Below are positions 7,547 to 15,337 of a stretch of 63,415 nt of DNA, piece by piece. This stretch comes from an uncultured Selenomonadales bacterium (GTDB lineage Bacteria > Bacillota > Negativicutes > Selenomonadales > Selenomonadaceae). The stretch's first letter is position 1. Each line of letters starts with the position of its first letter. A model generated the notes under the pieces. The model worked only from the letters and a program-made list of their open reading frames with translations, made no database searches and had not been told where the DNA came from. The position numbers were made by a program, and so were the translations under genes. Location of the stretch: assembly GCA_937877565.1 (NCBI GenBank), contig CALFJB010000085.1, positions 1 through 63,415 on the forward strand, written 5' to 3'.

Positions 7547-8686
7547 CTATTTTCTGCGTCCTTTAGATTTAGAATTTTTATGCTGGCGATTGTCTTTTCT
7601 ATTTACTTTTTCTTTGCGTTTATTGTCGAATAAATTTGTAGCTTGAGAATCATTGCGGCGGTTGAAAACTTTATTGCGTTCAGGCTTTTTATTACGCTCG
7701 GGAGTTTTGGAGCGTTCAATATTTTTGGGACGTTCCAAATTTTTTGGACGTTCAAATTTAGGCGCAGGTTTTATAGGTTCAGGCGGCGGCTCAAATTCAC
7801 TTTCAACGTCAGCAATATTATCTTCGGCAAGTTGTGAAATATTTTCGCCTTTTTCAAGCGGCATTAAACTTTCCCAACTTGTAACAACGCTGTCTTTGCT
7901 ATTGTCAAGTAAAATTGTGGCGTTGCGGCGTGATTCATTCAATGCAACAATTTTGCCGCTTGTACCGTTTTCTAAAATGACGCGGTCGCTAATTTTTGGC
8001 TGATAATTTTTAGCCTTTTGAATGTAGTTTTCGTGGTAGTACTCGCTTTCATATTTCAGACAACATAAAAGACGCCCGCAAATTCCTGAAATTTTTGTAG
8101 GATTTAAAGACAAATTTTGCTCCTTCGCCATACGAATTGAAACAGGCGCAAAGTCACCTAAAAAAGTTGCACAACAAAGAGCGCGTCCACAGCAACCCAC
8201 GCCGCCTAATTGTTTTGCCTCGTCACGTACTCCAACTTGTCTAAGTTCAATTCTAGTATGAAAAATATACGCCAAGTCCCTTACAAGTTCGCGAAAGTCT
8301 ACGCGAGTTTCAGCCGTAAAGTAAAAAATAATTTTGTTCGTGTCGAAAGTATAACTGACGCTGATTAAATTCATTGGCAAATTGTGTTCAATAATTTTTT
8401 CGTGGCAAATATCATAAGCTTCTTTTTCTCTGGCACGATTTTCTTTAACGCGGGCTAAATCGTACTTTGTCGCCTTGCGGTAAATTTTATGTGGTTTGGG
8501 AATATTTTTAGACTCCGAATTTTCAGGCGTCGGAAGTTCGCGCACGCCTATTACAACGTCGCCACATTCAAGCCCTCGCGCCGTTTCTACAATTACACAA
8601 TCGCCACTTTGAATATCATCTCTGCCGGGATCAAAAAAATGAATCTTGCCGGCTTTTTTAAATCGCACACCGATAACTTTTTGCAA
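7547..8686 (-). CDS. ricT: PSP1-domain protein, RicT (YaaT) family
   Basis: 379 residues. The core (residues ~1-270) has the RicT pattern with cysteine clusters GVGCCGRALCC and GICGRLLCCLKYE; in Bacillus, RicT with RicA and RicF forms an Fe-S complex that aids RNase Y-dependent RNA maturation. The last ~100 residues are a low-complexity basic tail with ERPKN/ERNK repeats, longer than usual, plausibly RNA-binding (inference). The start is TTG behind GGAGG 11 bases away. An extended -10 (8723-8731) lies upstream. Confidence 0.88.
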   Translation of the reverse strand: MQKVIGVRFKKAGKIHFFDPGRDDIQSGDCVIVETARGLECGDVVIGVRELPTPENSESKNIPKPHKIYRKATKYDLARVKENRAREKEAYDICHEKIIEHNLPMNLISVSYTFDTNKIIFYFTAETRVDFRELVRDLAYIFHTRIELRQVGVRDEAKQLGGVGCCGRALCCATFLGDFAPVSIRMAKEQNLSLNPTKISGICGRLLCCLKYESEYYHENYIQKAKNYQPKISDRVILENGTSGKIVALNESRRNATILLDNSKDSVVTSWESLMPLEKGENISQLAEDNIADVESEFEPPPEPIKPAPKFERPKNLERPKNIERSKTPERNKKPERNKVFNRRNDSQATNLFDNKRKEKVNRKDNRQHKNSKSKGRRK

Positions 8687-8722
8687 TGTAAAAATTTCCT
8701 CCTATTAATTGAATTGAAAACA

Positions 8723-8731
8723 ATTATAACA
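8723..8731 (-). promoter_or_regulatory. Extended -10 promoter for ricT operon
   Basis: Minus strand reads TGtTATAAT about 40 bases upstream of the ricT start. No good -35 is present at 17 bp, as expected for extended -10 promoters. It could drive ricT, trmN6 and the toxin-antitoxin array. Confidence 0.5.
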
Positions 8732-8800
8732 GACTTTTTGAAAGTTAGCAGGATTTTTTTCGGCAACGGCAAAACTATAAAATATTTGGGAGGCGATAGA

Positions 8801-9193
8801 ATGAATATTGATATTGCAGATACGATGGTTAGAACGGCTATGGATTCAATGAGAAATGCTTACGCGCTTTACGATGGAATAATTGCGGGCGCGTGTGTAC
8901 TTGCGGCGGATGGTACGCTTTACAGCGGTTGCACGATTGATCATCCAATTCCGGAATATAATTTGGCGGCTGAAGTCGTTGCAATGGCTCGCGCAATTTC
9001 TGACGGTAAACGCGAATTTGACGCCCTTGCTATTGTTGCTGATATTGAAGGCTTATACACTCCGAACGAAGAAACTTTCTTGTTCCTGCAACAATTTGAA
9101 ATTGGCGAAATTATTTTGGCGGACTTGGAGGGCAACGTTAAATTTATGCAGTTTGATGAAATTGTTCCCTACAAAAAACGCGCTCGTACTTAA
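8801..9193 (+). CDS. Cytidine deaminase-fold protein lacking zinc ligands (probable pseudoenzyme)
   Basis: 130 residues from the ATG behind GGGAGG; a longer frame upstream only overlaps ricT. The fold signature is clear: residues 43-84 follow cytidine deaminase (GCTID..., ISDGKREFDALAIVADIEG). The catalytic Cys-Ala-Glu is Ala57-Glu58 preceded by Ala, so the first zinc Cys is lost while the Glu stays, and the P-C-x-x-C motif is P88-N-E-E-T92, so both other Cys are lost. Without zinc it should not deaminate cytidine by the usual mechanism. A binding or regulatory role is inferred. It stands alone, divergent from ricT and convergent with truA. Confidence 0.75.
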   Translation: MNIDIADTMVRTAMDSMRNAYALYDGIIAGACVLAADGTLYSGCTIDHPIPEYNLAAEVVAMARAISDGKREFDALAIVADIEGLYTPNEETFLFLQQFEIGEIILADLEGNVKFMQFDEIVPYKKRART

Positions 9194-9216
9194 TTTTTAT
9201 ATTTTTTCAAAAATTA

Positions 9217-9248
9217 AAAAAGCCCGCTTTTTCAGCGGGTTATTTTTT
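9217..9248. terminator. Bidirectional terminator
   Basis: AAAAAAGCCCGC-TTTTTCA-GCGGGTT followed by a T-run. It lies between the convergent deaminase-like gene and truA and overlaps the truA stop codon region. Confidence 0.8.
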
Positions 9249-10006
9249 TAGTAGAAAACTTTGTATAAATATAAGCCGTGAGCCGGTGCAGTTGCCGGAA
9301 ATAATTTTCTTTCGCCGCTTTCAAATATTTTTTGAAAATTTTCAAGCGTCAATCTGTGCCGTCCAACTTCAACAACTGCCGCTACAATATTTCGCGCCAT
9401 ATGGTACAAAAAGCCGCTGGCGTGAATTTTTATCGTTAAAATTTCTTCAGATTCGGGAAAAATTTCAGCCGCGTAAATCGTGCGAATTGGATTCATATTC
9501 GTGCAGCTTGTCGCCTTAAACGCCGAAAAATCGAAAGTGCCGACAATCAAATTTAACGCCGCTTGCATTATTTCAACGTCCAAATCAAAACGAATGTGCC
9601 ACGCAAAATTTTTCATAAATGGATTTAAAATCTTGCCGCGCTGAATTTTATAAATATAAATTTTACTTTTCGCACTGTGCAACGCGCTAAAATCTTTTTC
9701 GGCTTCCCACGCGTCAACAACAACTATATCAGGCGGCAGTGCGCCGCTTGCCGCGTAGGGAATTTTTTCAACTGCTATTCTTCCGTCAGTAAAAAAATTT
9801 ACAACTTGCCCAATGGCATGAACGCCCGCATCTGTCCTGCCGGAGCCAATCATTGAAATTTCTTCGCCGAAAATTTTTGCAAGCCGTTCTTCCAAAATAT
9901 TTTGTACTGCAACATTCGGCGGATTCTGACGCTGAAAGCCGTTGTAGTTTGTGCCGTCATATGAAATTTTCAGGGCGATATTTCTTTTTCTAAAATTGAA
10001 TTCCAT
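9248..10006 (-). CDS. truA: tRNA pseudouridine(38-40) synthase
   Basis: 252 residues, normal length. The catalytic Asp lies in GSGRTDAGVHA (~residue 57-67), and the N-terminal LKISYDGTNYNGFQRQ is characteristic of TruA, which makes pseudouridine at positions 38-40 of the tRNA anticodon arm. The start overlaps the end of ecfT by 17 nt, so the two are translationally coupled, as is common in Firmicutes. Confidence 0.95.
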   Translation of the reverse strand: MEFNFRKRNIALKISYDGTNYNGFQRQNPPNVAVQNILEERLAKIFGEEISMIGSGRTDAGVHAIGQVVNFFTDGRIAVEKIPYAASGALPPDIVVVDAWEAEKDFSALHSAKSKIYIYKIQRGKILNPFMKNFAWHIRFDLDVEIMQAALNLIVGTFDFSAFKATSCTNMNPIRTIYAAEIFPESEEILTIKIHASGFLYHMARNIVAAVVEVGRHRLTLENFQKIFESGERKLFPATAPAHGLYLYKVFY

Positions 10007-10796
10007 AACTAAAAAACCACGTTGCCGCGCAAATAAAAATCACTGCGACTACTGCGAAAAAATCTGCGCGAGTGTAAAATAATTTTTTCATATGTGTCCG
10101 CCCTTCGCCGCCTCTGTAACAACGCGCCTCCATTGCCATTGCCAAATCATCCGCCCGCCGAAAACTTGACAAGAATAACGGCACTAAAATTGGTACAAAA
10201 TTTTTCAGCCGCTGTAACAAATTGCCGGATTCAAAATCTGCGCCGCGTGATTTTTGCGCCTTTATAATTTTGTCAGTTTCTTCAATCAGCGTTGGGATAA
10301 ATCTTAATGCAATAGTCATCATCATTGCCAATTCGTGCGCCGGTACGCCGAATTTTGACAGCGGCGAAAGTAATTTTTCCATTGCGTCAGTTAATTTTAT
10401 TGGCGAAGTTGTGAACGTCAACAAACTTGATAAAACTATTAGCAAAACTAATCTCAAGCTGATTAGTACGCCGAATTTTATTCCTTCGTCCGTGATTTTT
10501 AAAATCCAAAATTCAGCCAAAATTTTTCCGTCGTGGCTGACGAAATGAATTGCCATTGTAAATAAAATTATCCACATCAGCGGCTTGAGCGTTTTTAAAA
10601 TTGTTACCGGCGGGATTTTTGAAATTGCAACTAAAAATATCGTCGCGCAGGTTAAAAATCCATATGCCGCCGCGCCGTCCGCCACAAAAATTAAAATCAT
10701 CAGCACGAACAGCAAAATTATTTTCGTGCGCGGGTCTAATCTGTGCAAAAATGAATTGCCGGGAAAAAATTGCCCAAAAGTTATATCTTGTAACAT
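9990..10796 (-). CDS. ecfT: Energy-coupling factor transporter transmembrane protein EcfT
   Basis: About 268 residues from MLQDITFGQF, one base after the typA stop (TAAaATG); an alternative start 33 bases earlier lies in typA. It has the N-terminal LHRLDPRTKI motif, several membrane segments, and two XRG-type coupling motifs (KSRGAD and ARCYRGGEGR) that contact the ATPases. EcfT is the scaffold of ECF vitamin/metal importers. In Firmicutes it normally follows ecfA1-ecfA2; here both ATPases and any S-component are missing from the neighbourhood and typA takes their place. Confidence 0.88.
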   Translation of the reverse strand: MLQDITFGQFFPGNSFLHRLDPRTKIILLFVLMILIFVADGAAAYGFLTCATIFLVAISKIPPVTILKTLKPLMWIILFTMAIHFVSHDGKILAEFWILKITDEGIKFGVLISLRLVLLIVLSSLLTFTTSPIKLTDAMEKLLSPLSKFGVPAHELAMMMTIALRFIPTLIEETDKIIKAQKSRGADFESGNLLQRLKNFVPILVPLFLSSFRRADDLAMAMEARCYRGGEGRTHMKKLFYTRADFFAVVAVIFICAATWFFSYGIQF

Positions 10797-10797
10797 T

Positions 10798-12624
10798 TTA
10801 ATCTGAAACTTTGCGGGAATTTTTGGCAAGTCTGCCGCGTGTATTTCTGTCTAAAATCGCTTTTCTCAAACGAATTGAAGACGGCGTAACTTCAACAAGT
10901 TCATCGTCGTTAATATATTCAAGTGCCTGTTCCAAACTCATAAAGCGCGGCGGTACAAGTCTAATTGCCTCATCTGACGAAGACGAACGCATATTTGTAA
11001 CGTGTTTTTGTTTGCAGGGATTTATATCAATATCCATTTCGCGGGAATTTTCGCCGACAATCATACCTTCATAAACTTGCTGATTCGGTTCAATGAACAT
11101 AATCCCGCGATCTTGCAAATTGTAAATTCCGTAACCTGTAGTAGTGCCTTGTTCAAATGCAACCAAACTGCCGCGACTGCGTCCGGGAATATCGCCTTTG
11201 TACGGTTCGTAGCTGTGAAAAACGTGATTCATAATACCGTTACCGCGTGTTGAAGTCAAAAGTTCGGAACGAAAACCAATTAAACCGCGTGCAGGAATTA
11301 AGAAATTGATTCTCATATAACCCGCAATTTCAGTCATATCAACCATTTCAGCTTTACGGCGTCCCAAACTTTCCATTGCAGTCCCCATATATTCTTGCGG
11401 TACTTCAACGGTTAAATTTTCGATAGGTTCATATTTTTTGCCGTCGATAATTTTATAAACAACTTCCGGCTTGCCAATTTGCATTTCGTAACCTTCACGG
11501 CGCATAGTTTCAATCAAAATGGAAAGATGCAATTCGCCGCGTCCGCTAACTTTGAAAACGTCGGCGGAGTCAGTTTCCTCAACGCGCAATGCAACATTAG
11601 TTTGAGCCTCTTTGAAAAGTCTGTCACGAATGTGGCGACTTGTTACAAATTGCCCTTCCTTGCCTGCAAACGGACTTGTATTAACGCCAAAAGTCATACT
11701 CAAAGTTGGCTCGTCAACACGAATACCCGGCAACGCTTCAGGATTTTCAAAATCTGCAATGGTATCACCGATTGAGCCTTCAGTTAAGCCGGTAATTGCG
11801 ATAATTTCGCCCATTTGCGCCTCTGCAGTTTCGACGCGGTTTAAACCTTCGTAAGTGTACAATTTGCTGACTTTTGCTTTTTTAATTTCGCCATTGCTCA
11901 TCAGTGCAACAATTTCGCCGCTTTTAATTTTGCCGCGTTGCACTCTGCCAATAGAAATTTTTCCAACGTAGTCATCAGCCTCAAGTGTCGTGATAACCAT
12001 TTGCAAAGGTTTATCAAAGTCACCTTCAGGCGCGGGAATTTCTTTAATAATCGTGTCAAGGAGCGGCTTTAAGTCTTTGCCATCGTCGTGAATATTTTTC
12101 TTTGCAATACCGGCTTTTGCGGCAGTGTAAACCGTTTCAAAGTCAAGTTGTTCGTCGTCCGCGTCAAGTTCCATAAAAAGTTCCAAAACTTCGTCAGCAA
12201 CTTCGTCAATTCTTGCATCGGGGCGGTCGATTTTATTTATAACTACGATTGGCTTTAATTTATTTTCTAACGCCTTGCGAAGTACAAATTTTGTTTGGGG
12301 CATAACGCCTTCAGCCGAATCAACCAAAAGTAAAACGCCGTCCGCCATACGCAAAACGCGCTCCACTTCGCCGCCAAAGTCTGCGTGACCGGGCGTATCA
12401 ATCAAATTTATTTTAAAGCCATTGTAAGAAATGGCTGTATTCTTCGACAAAATAGTTATACCGCGTTCACGTTCCAAGTCGCCGCTGTCCATTACGCGCT
12501 CCACAACTTGTTCATTATCTCTGAAAATGTGACTTTGTTTTAACATTGCGTCAACAAGTGTAGTTTTGCCGTGATCTACGTGGGCTATTATTGCGACGTT
12601 ACGAATTTTTTCATTTTTACTCAT
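10798..12624 (-). CDS. typA: Ribosome-associated GTPase TypA/BipA
   Basis: 608 residues, full length. G1 is AHVDHGKTTL (~residue 14), the switch region has RGITI, G3 is DTPGHADFGGEV and G4 is NKIDRPDA. This translational GTPase acts in ribosome assembly and stress or low-temperature adaptation. ATG start with GGAA upstream and a near-consensus promoter 40-70 bases upstream. First gene of typA-ecfT-truA. Confidence 0.96.
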   Translation of the reverse strand: MSKNEKIRNVAIIAHVDHGKTTLVDAMLKQSHIFRDNEQVVERVMDSGDLERERGITILSKNTAISYNGFKINLIDTPGHADFGGEVERVLRMADGVLLLVDSAEGVMPQTKFVLRKALENKLKPIVVINKIDRPDARIDEVADEVLELFMELDADDEQLDFETVYTAAKAGIAKKNIHDDGKDLKPLLDTIIKEIPAPEGDFDKPLQMVITTLEADDYVGKISIGRVQRGKIKSGEIVALMSNGEIKKAKVSKLYTYEGLNRVETAEAQMGEIIAITGLTEGSIGDTIADFENPEALPGIRVDEPTLSMTFGVNTSPFAGKEGQFVTSRHIRDRLFKEAQTNVALRVEETDSADVFKVSGRGELHLSILIETMRREGYEMQIGKPEVVYKIIDGKKYEPIENLTVEVPQEYMGTAMESLGRRKAEMVDMTEIAGYMRINFLIPARGLIGFRSELLTSTRGNGIMNHVFHSYEPYKGDIPGRSRGSLVAFEQGTTTGYGIYNLQDRGIMFIEPNQQVYEGMIVGENSREMDIDINPCKQKHVTNMRSSSSDEAIRLVPPRFMSLEQALEYINDDELVEVTPSSIRLRKAILDRNTRGRLAKNSRKVSD

Positions 12625-12663
12625 TCAAAAGTTCCTTTCCAATTCCCAAAAATTAGCGCAAAA

Positions 12664-12692
12664 ATTTTATCAGCTTGCAAAATGATTGTCAA
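12664..12692 (-). promoter_or_regulatory. Sigma-70-type promoter for typA-ecfT-truA
   Basis: Minus strand: TTGACA at 12692-12687, a 17-bp spacer and TAAAAT at 12669-12664. Both boxes are at or near consensus. Confidence 0.8.
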
Positions 12693-12800
12693 TTTTTTAT
12701 GCAATTAAATTATACTTGAAAAAGTATTTAGGCTGTGAATTTAAATAATTGAAAAGTTTTTTATAATTATAATGTGAAAATTTTTCAGTACAAACATAGA

Positions 12801-12841
12801 CACCGCCGCAAAAATAATGTAAACTGCTATAAAAGGCGGTG
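12801..12841 (+). promoter_or_regulatory. Hairpin covering the ribosome-binding site of the transglutaminase-like gene
   Basis: CACCGCC (12801-12807) is perfectly complementary to GGCGGTG (12835-12841), which contains the only ribosome-binding candidate, 5 bases before the ATG at 12847. If the transcript starts upstream of 12801, the site would be hidden in a 7-bp G/C-rich stem. Confidence 0.5.
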
Positions 12842-12846
12842 ATACT

Positions 12847-13983
12847 ATGAGAAAATTTATTTTTGCCGTGATGCTTATTTTGGTTACGTCAATTCAAAAT
12901 ATTGCAGGCGCGGCGAATTTTAATAATATTGATTGGAAGAATGCGCCGCGATTCAACAGCAAGGCGGAATTTTTCAAATATATTAAGGAATGTGAAAAAA
13001 ATTGCAAAACTGAAATTGCGGTAATTTTTACAAATGGTTTGCTTGTGAACGTGGACGAATTTTTAAAAGTCTCCACAAATTCGCAGTACGTCAACATTAC
13101 GTGGCTAAATGAAAAGCCTGTTAAAGCTTTGTATGAAACGGGAATTTATCCCGGCGCGAAGGTTGAATACGCTTACCGTACCGGCAATACTTCGATTCTT
13201 TCTGCCGATGAAAAAAAACTTTATAACGTTGCCGTTCAAATTGTCAATGAAGCCAAAAAGCAGCCAACGCCTTTGCAGAAGGAACTTTTTTTACACGAAA
13301 AAATTACTCAAAAAGTTTCCTACTATACCGCGCAGACTAATTCAAAGGCTCCGCGCCACTGTACGGCGATAGGAGCTTTGATTGACGGCAGGGCGAATTG
13401 TCAAGGCTATGTTGATGCTTTTTATATGTTGGGAAGAATGGCGGGATTGAACGTTGGTAAAATGACAGGCGTTGCAAATAACACCCCGCACGCTTGGAAT
13501 AGCATAACTTTTGGCGATGGCAGGATTTACGCGGTTGACGTGACTTTTGACGACGCGTCTTTTGTTTTATCTGACGGCGAATATAATAATTACATTTACT
13601 TTAACGCGCCGCTTGAAATTTTGAAAACTACTCATACTTGGGAAGCGGCTTACAATCCAACTTTGCAACCAAAAATTGACGGCAGATATTTTTACTGCAC
13701 CAAAGAATTTTTTGAAACCGACGGAAAATATTTTGCATTCAACGCCAGATCAGCTGAAGAGGCTTTAAATTATATCGCTCAAAGAATTTCAAAAAACGGT
13801 TATCGCTTTTCGTGGGGAATGGCTCCTTACAATTCAAATTATGCCAATACAAAATTTTCGTTGAATCGTTTGGTTCGGGAAATTTTGCCGAATCAATATA
13901 ATTTTTATGGACAAGCTAAAATGAGTATTGCGCGGCGTGGAAATTGGATTTTTTACACCGTCGACGCGCAGAGTAACAATTAA
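12847..13983 (+). CDS. Secreted transglutaminase-like cysteine protein
   Basis: 378 residues with a signal peptide (residues 1 to ~22, MRKFIFAVMLILVTSIQNIAGA). The transglutaminase-like triad is visible: Cys in DGRANCQGY (~residue 187), His in PHAWNSI (~217) and Asp in AVDVTFDD (~233). Proteins of this fold act as proteases or amidases on the cell surface. The C-terminal ~120 residues are not recognised. A possible RBS-masking hairpin precedes it. ilvA follows on the same strand. Confidence 0.8.
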   Translation: MRKFIFAVMLILVTSIQNIAGAANFNNIDWKNAPRFNSKAEFFKYIKECEKNCKTEIAVIFTNGLLVNVDEFLKVSTNSQYVNITWLNEKPVKALYETGIYPGAKVEYAYRTGNTSILSADEKKLYNVAVQIVNEAKKQPTPLQKELFLHEKITQKVSYYTAQTNSKAPRHCTAIGALIDGRANCQGYVDAFYMLGRMAGLNVGKMTGVANNTPHAWNSITFGDGRIYAVDVTFDDASFVLSDGEYNNYIYFNAPLEILKTTHTWEAAYNPTLQPKIDGRYFYCTKEFFETDGKYFAFNARSAEEALNYIAQRISKNGYRFSWGMAPYNSNYANTKFSLNRLVREILPNQYNFYGQAKMSIARRGNWIFYTVDAQSNN

Positions 13984-14001
13984 TTTTTGGAGGTAATTAT
14001 T

Positions 14002-15267
14002 TTGAGTGAAACTGAAAAAAACGTCGCGCAGGACGACACTAAATCTATTGTTGAGACTACAACTATTGCGGACGTTTACCGCGCCGATAAACAACTTTCA
14101 GGAATTGTGAAAAAAACGCGGCTTATACAAAGTGATTTTTTTTCTGAACAGAGCGGCAATGAAATTTATATCAAGCCGGAAAATATGCAACATACCGGCG
14201 CGTTCAAACTTCGTGGCGCGTACAATAAAATTTCGCAACTTACAGACGAAGAAAAATCTAAAGGCGTTATAACTTCGTCTGCAGGAAACCACGCGCAGGG
14301 CGTAGCATTTGCCGCGCAGAAATTGGGCGTTAAAGCTGTAATTTGTATGCCTGCTACGACTCCAATTTTGAAAGTTGAGGCTACAAGAGCTTATGGCGCG
14401 GAAGTTATTTTGCACGGCGACAGCTTCGACGACGCCTATTTATACAGCCTTGAACTTCAGAAAAAGCACGGCTATATTTATGTTCATCCCTTCAACGACA
14501 GGGAAGTTTTACTTGGACAGGGTACAACCGCGCTTGAAATTATTAACGAACTCAAAGACGTTGACGCAATTTTAGTACCTATTGGCGGCGGCGGCTTTGC
14601 CAGCGGCGTTGCACTTGCAACAAAAGTTGTTAGCCCGCATGTAAAAGTTATTGGCGTTGAGCCGGAAAATGCCGCGTGTATGAAAGCCGCGCTTGACGCA
14701 GGAAAAATTGTAACTTTAAAAAGTGCTGATACTGTGGCGGACGGTTGCGCCGTGAAAACTGCGGGTACTTTAACTTTTGAGTTTTGCAAAAAATATCTGG
14801 ACGAAATTATTACAGTCAATGAAATGGAAATTATGAGCGCGCTTTTATCTTTGATTGAAAAGCATAAATTGATAGCTGAAGGCGCGGGCGTTTTGAGTTT
14901 GGCGGCGTTGAATAAATTGAAGTTCAAAGGCAAAAAAGTTGTGGCGATTGTCAGTGGCGGCAATATTGATATTTCCACGCTGTCAGGTCTGATTGATAAG
15001 GCTTTAATCGCACGCGGCAGAATTTTTACTTTCAATGTGCAACTTCCCGATAAACCGGGCGAACTTTTGAACATTGCAAAGATTTTAGCTGATGAAAATG
15101 CTAACGTCGTTAAATTGGATCATAACCAAGCACTTGTTACAAACAGTTTCAAAAAAGTTTTACTCGGCGTAACCGTTGAAACACACAACTTGCAACACAT
15201 TGAAAGAATTGTTAAAGCCCTCAACAAACACGGCTACGAAATTGAAAAAATTGATTTGCTCCGTTAA
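14002..15267 (+). CDS. ilvA: Threonine ammonia-lyase
   Basis: 421 residues from a TTG behind GGAGG (8 bases); an earlier TTG at 13987 overlaps that site. It is a PLP enzyme converting threonine to 2-oxobutanoate. The PLP lysine is in TGAFKLRGAYNKI (~residue 60), the Gly-rich phosphate loop is VPIGGGGFASG (~190), and a single C-terminal ACT domain (RGRIFTFNVQLPDKPGELLNIAKIL) starts near residue 335. The one-ACT layout fits the TdcB/short IlvA class; biosynthetic versus catabolic role cannot be settled here. Confidence 0.92.
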   Translation: MSETEKNVAQDDTKSIVETTTIADVYRADKQLSGIVKKTRLIQSDFFSEQSGNEIYIKPENMQHTGAFKLRGAYNKISQLTDEEKSKGVITSSAGNHAQGVAFAAQKLGVKAVICMPATTPILKVEATRAYGAEVILHGDSFDDAYLYSLELQKKHGYIYVHPFNDREVLLGQGTTALEIINELKDVDAILVPIGGGGFASGVALATKVVSPHVKVIGVEPENAACMKAALDAGKIVTLKSADTVADGCAVKTAGTLTFEFCKKYLDEIITVNEMEIMSALLSLIEKHKLIAEGAGVLSLAALNKLKFKGKKVVAIVSGGNIDISTLSGLIDKALIARGRIFTFNVQLPDKPGELLNIAKILADENANVVKLDHNQALVTNSFKKVLLGVTVETHNLQHIERIVKALNKHGYEIEKIDLLR

Positions 15268-15282
15268 AAATATTTCCAATTA

Positions 15283-15320
15283 AAAAAACCGCTTGTAAAA
15301 TACAGGCGGTTAATTTTTTT
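15283..15320. terminator. Bidirectional terminator
   Basis: ACCGCTTGTA-AAA-TACAGGCGGT flanked by A7 on the left and T7 on the right. It separates convergent ilvA and the RTX gene. Confidence 0.85.
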
Positions 15321-15337
15321 GGAAAATTTCACAGCTT

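Noticed and set aside
8489..8800. Extended N-terminus of the deaminase-like gene
   Set aside because: The stretch overlaps ricT on the other strand and lacks family similarity; the ATG at 8801 has GGGAGG.
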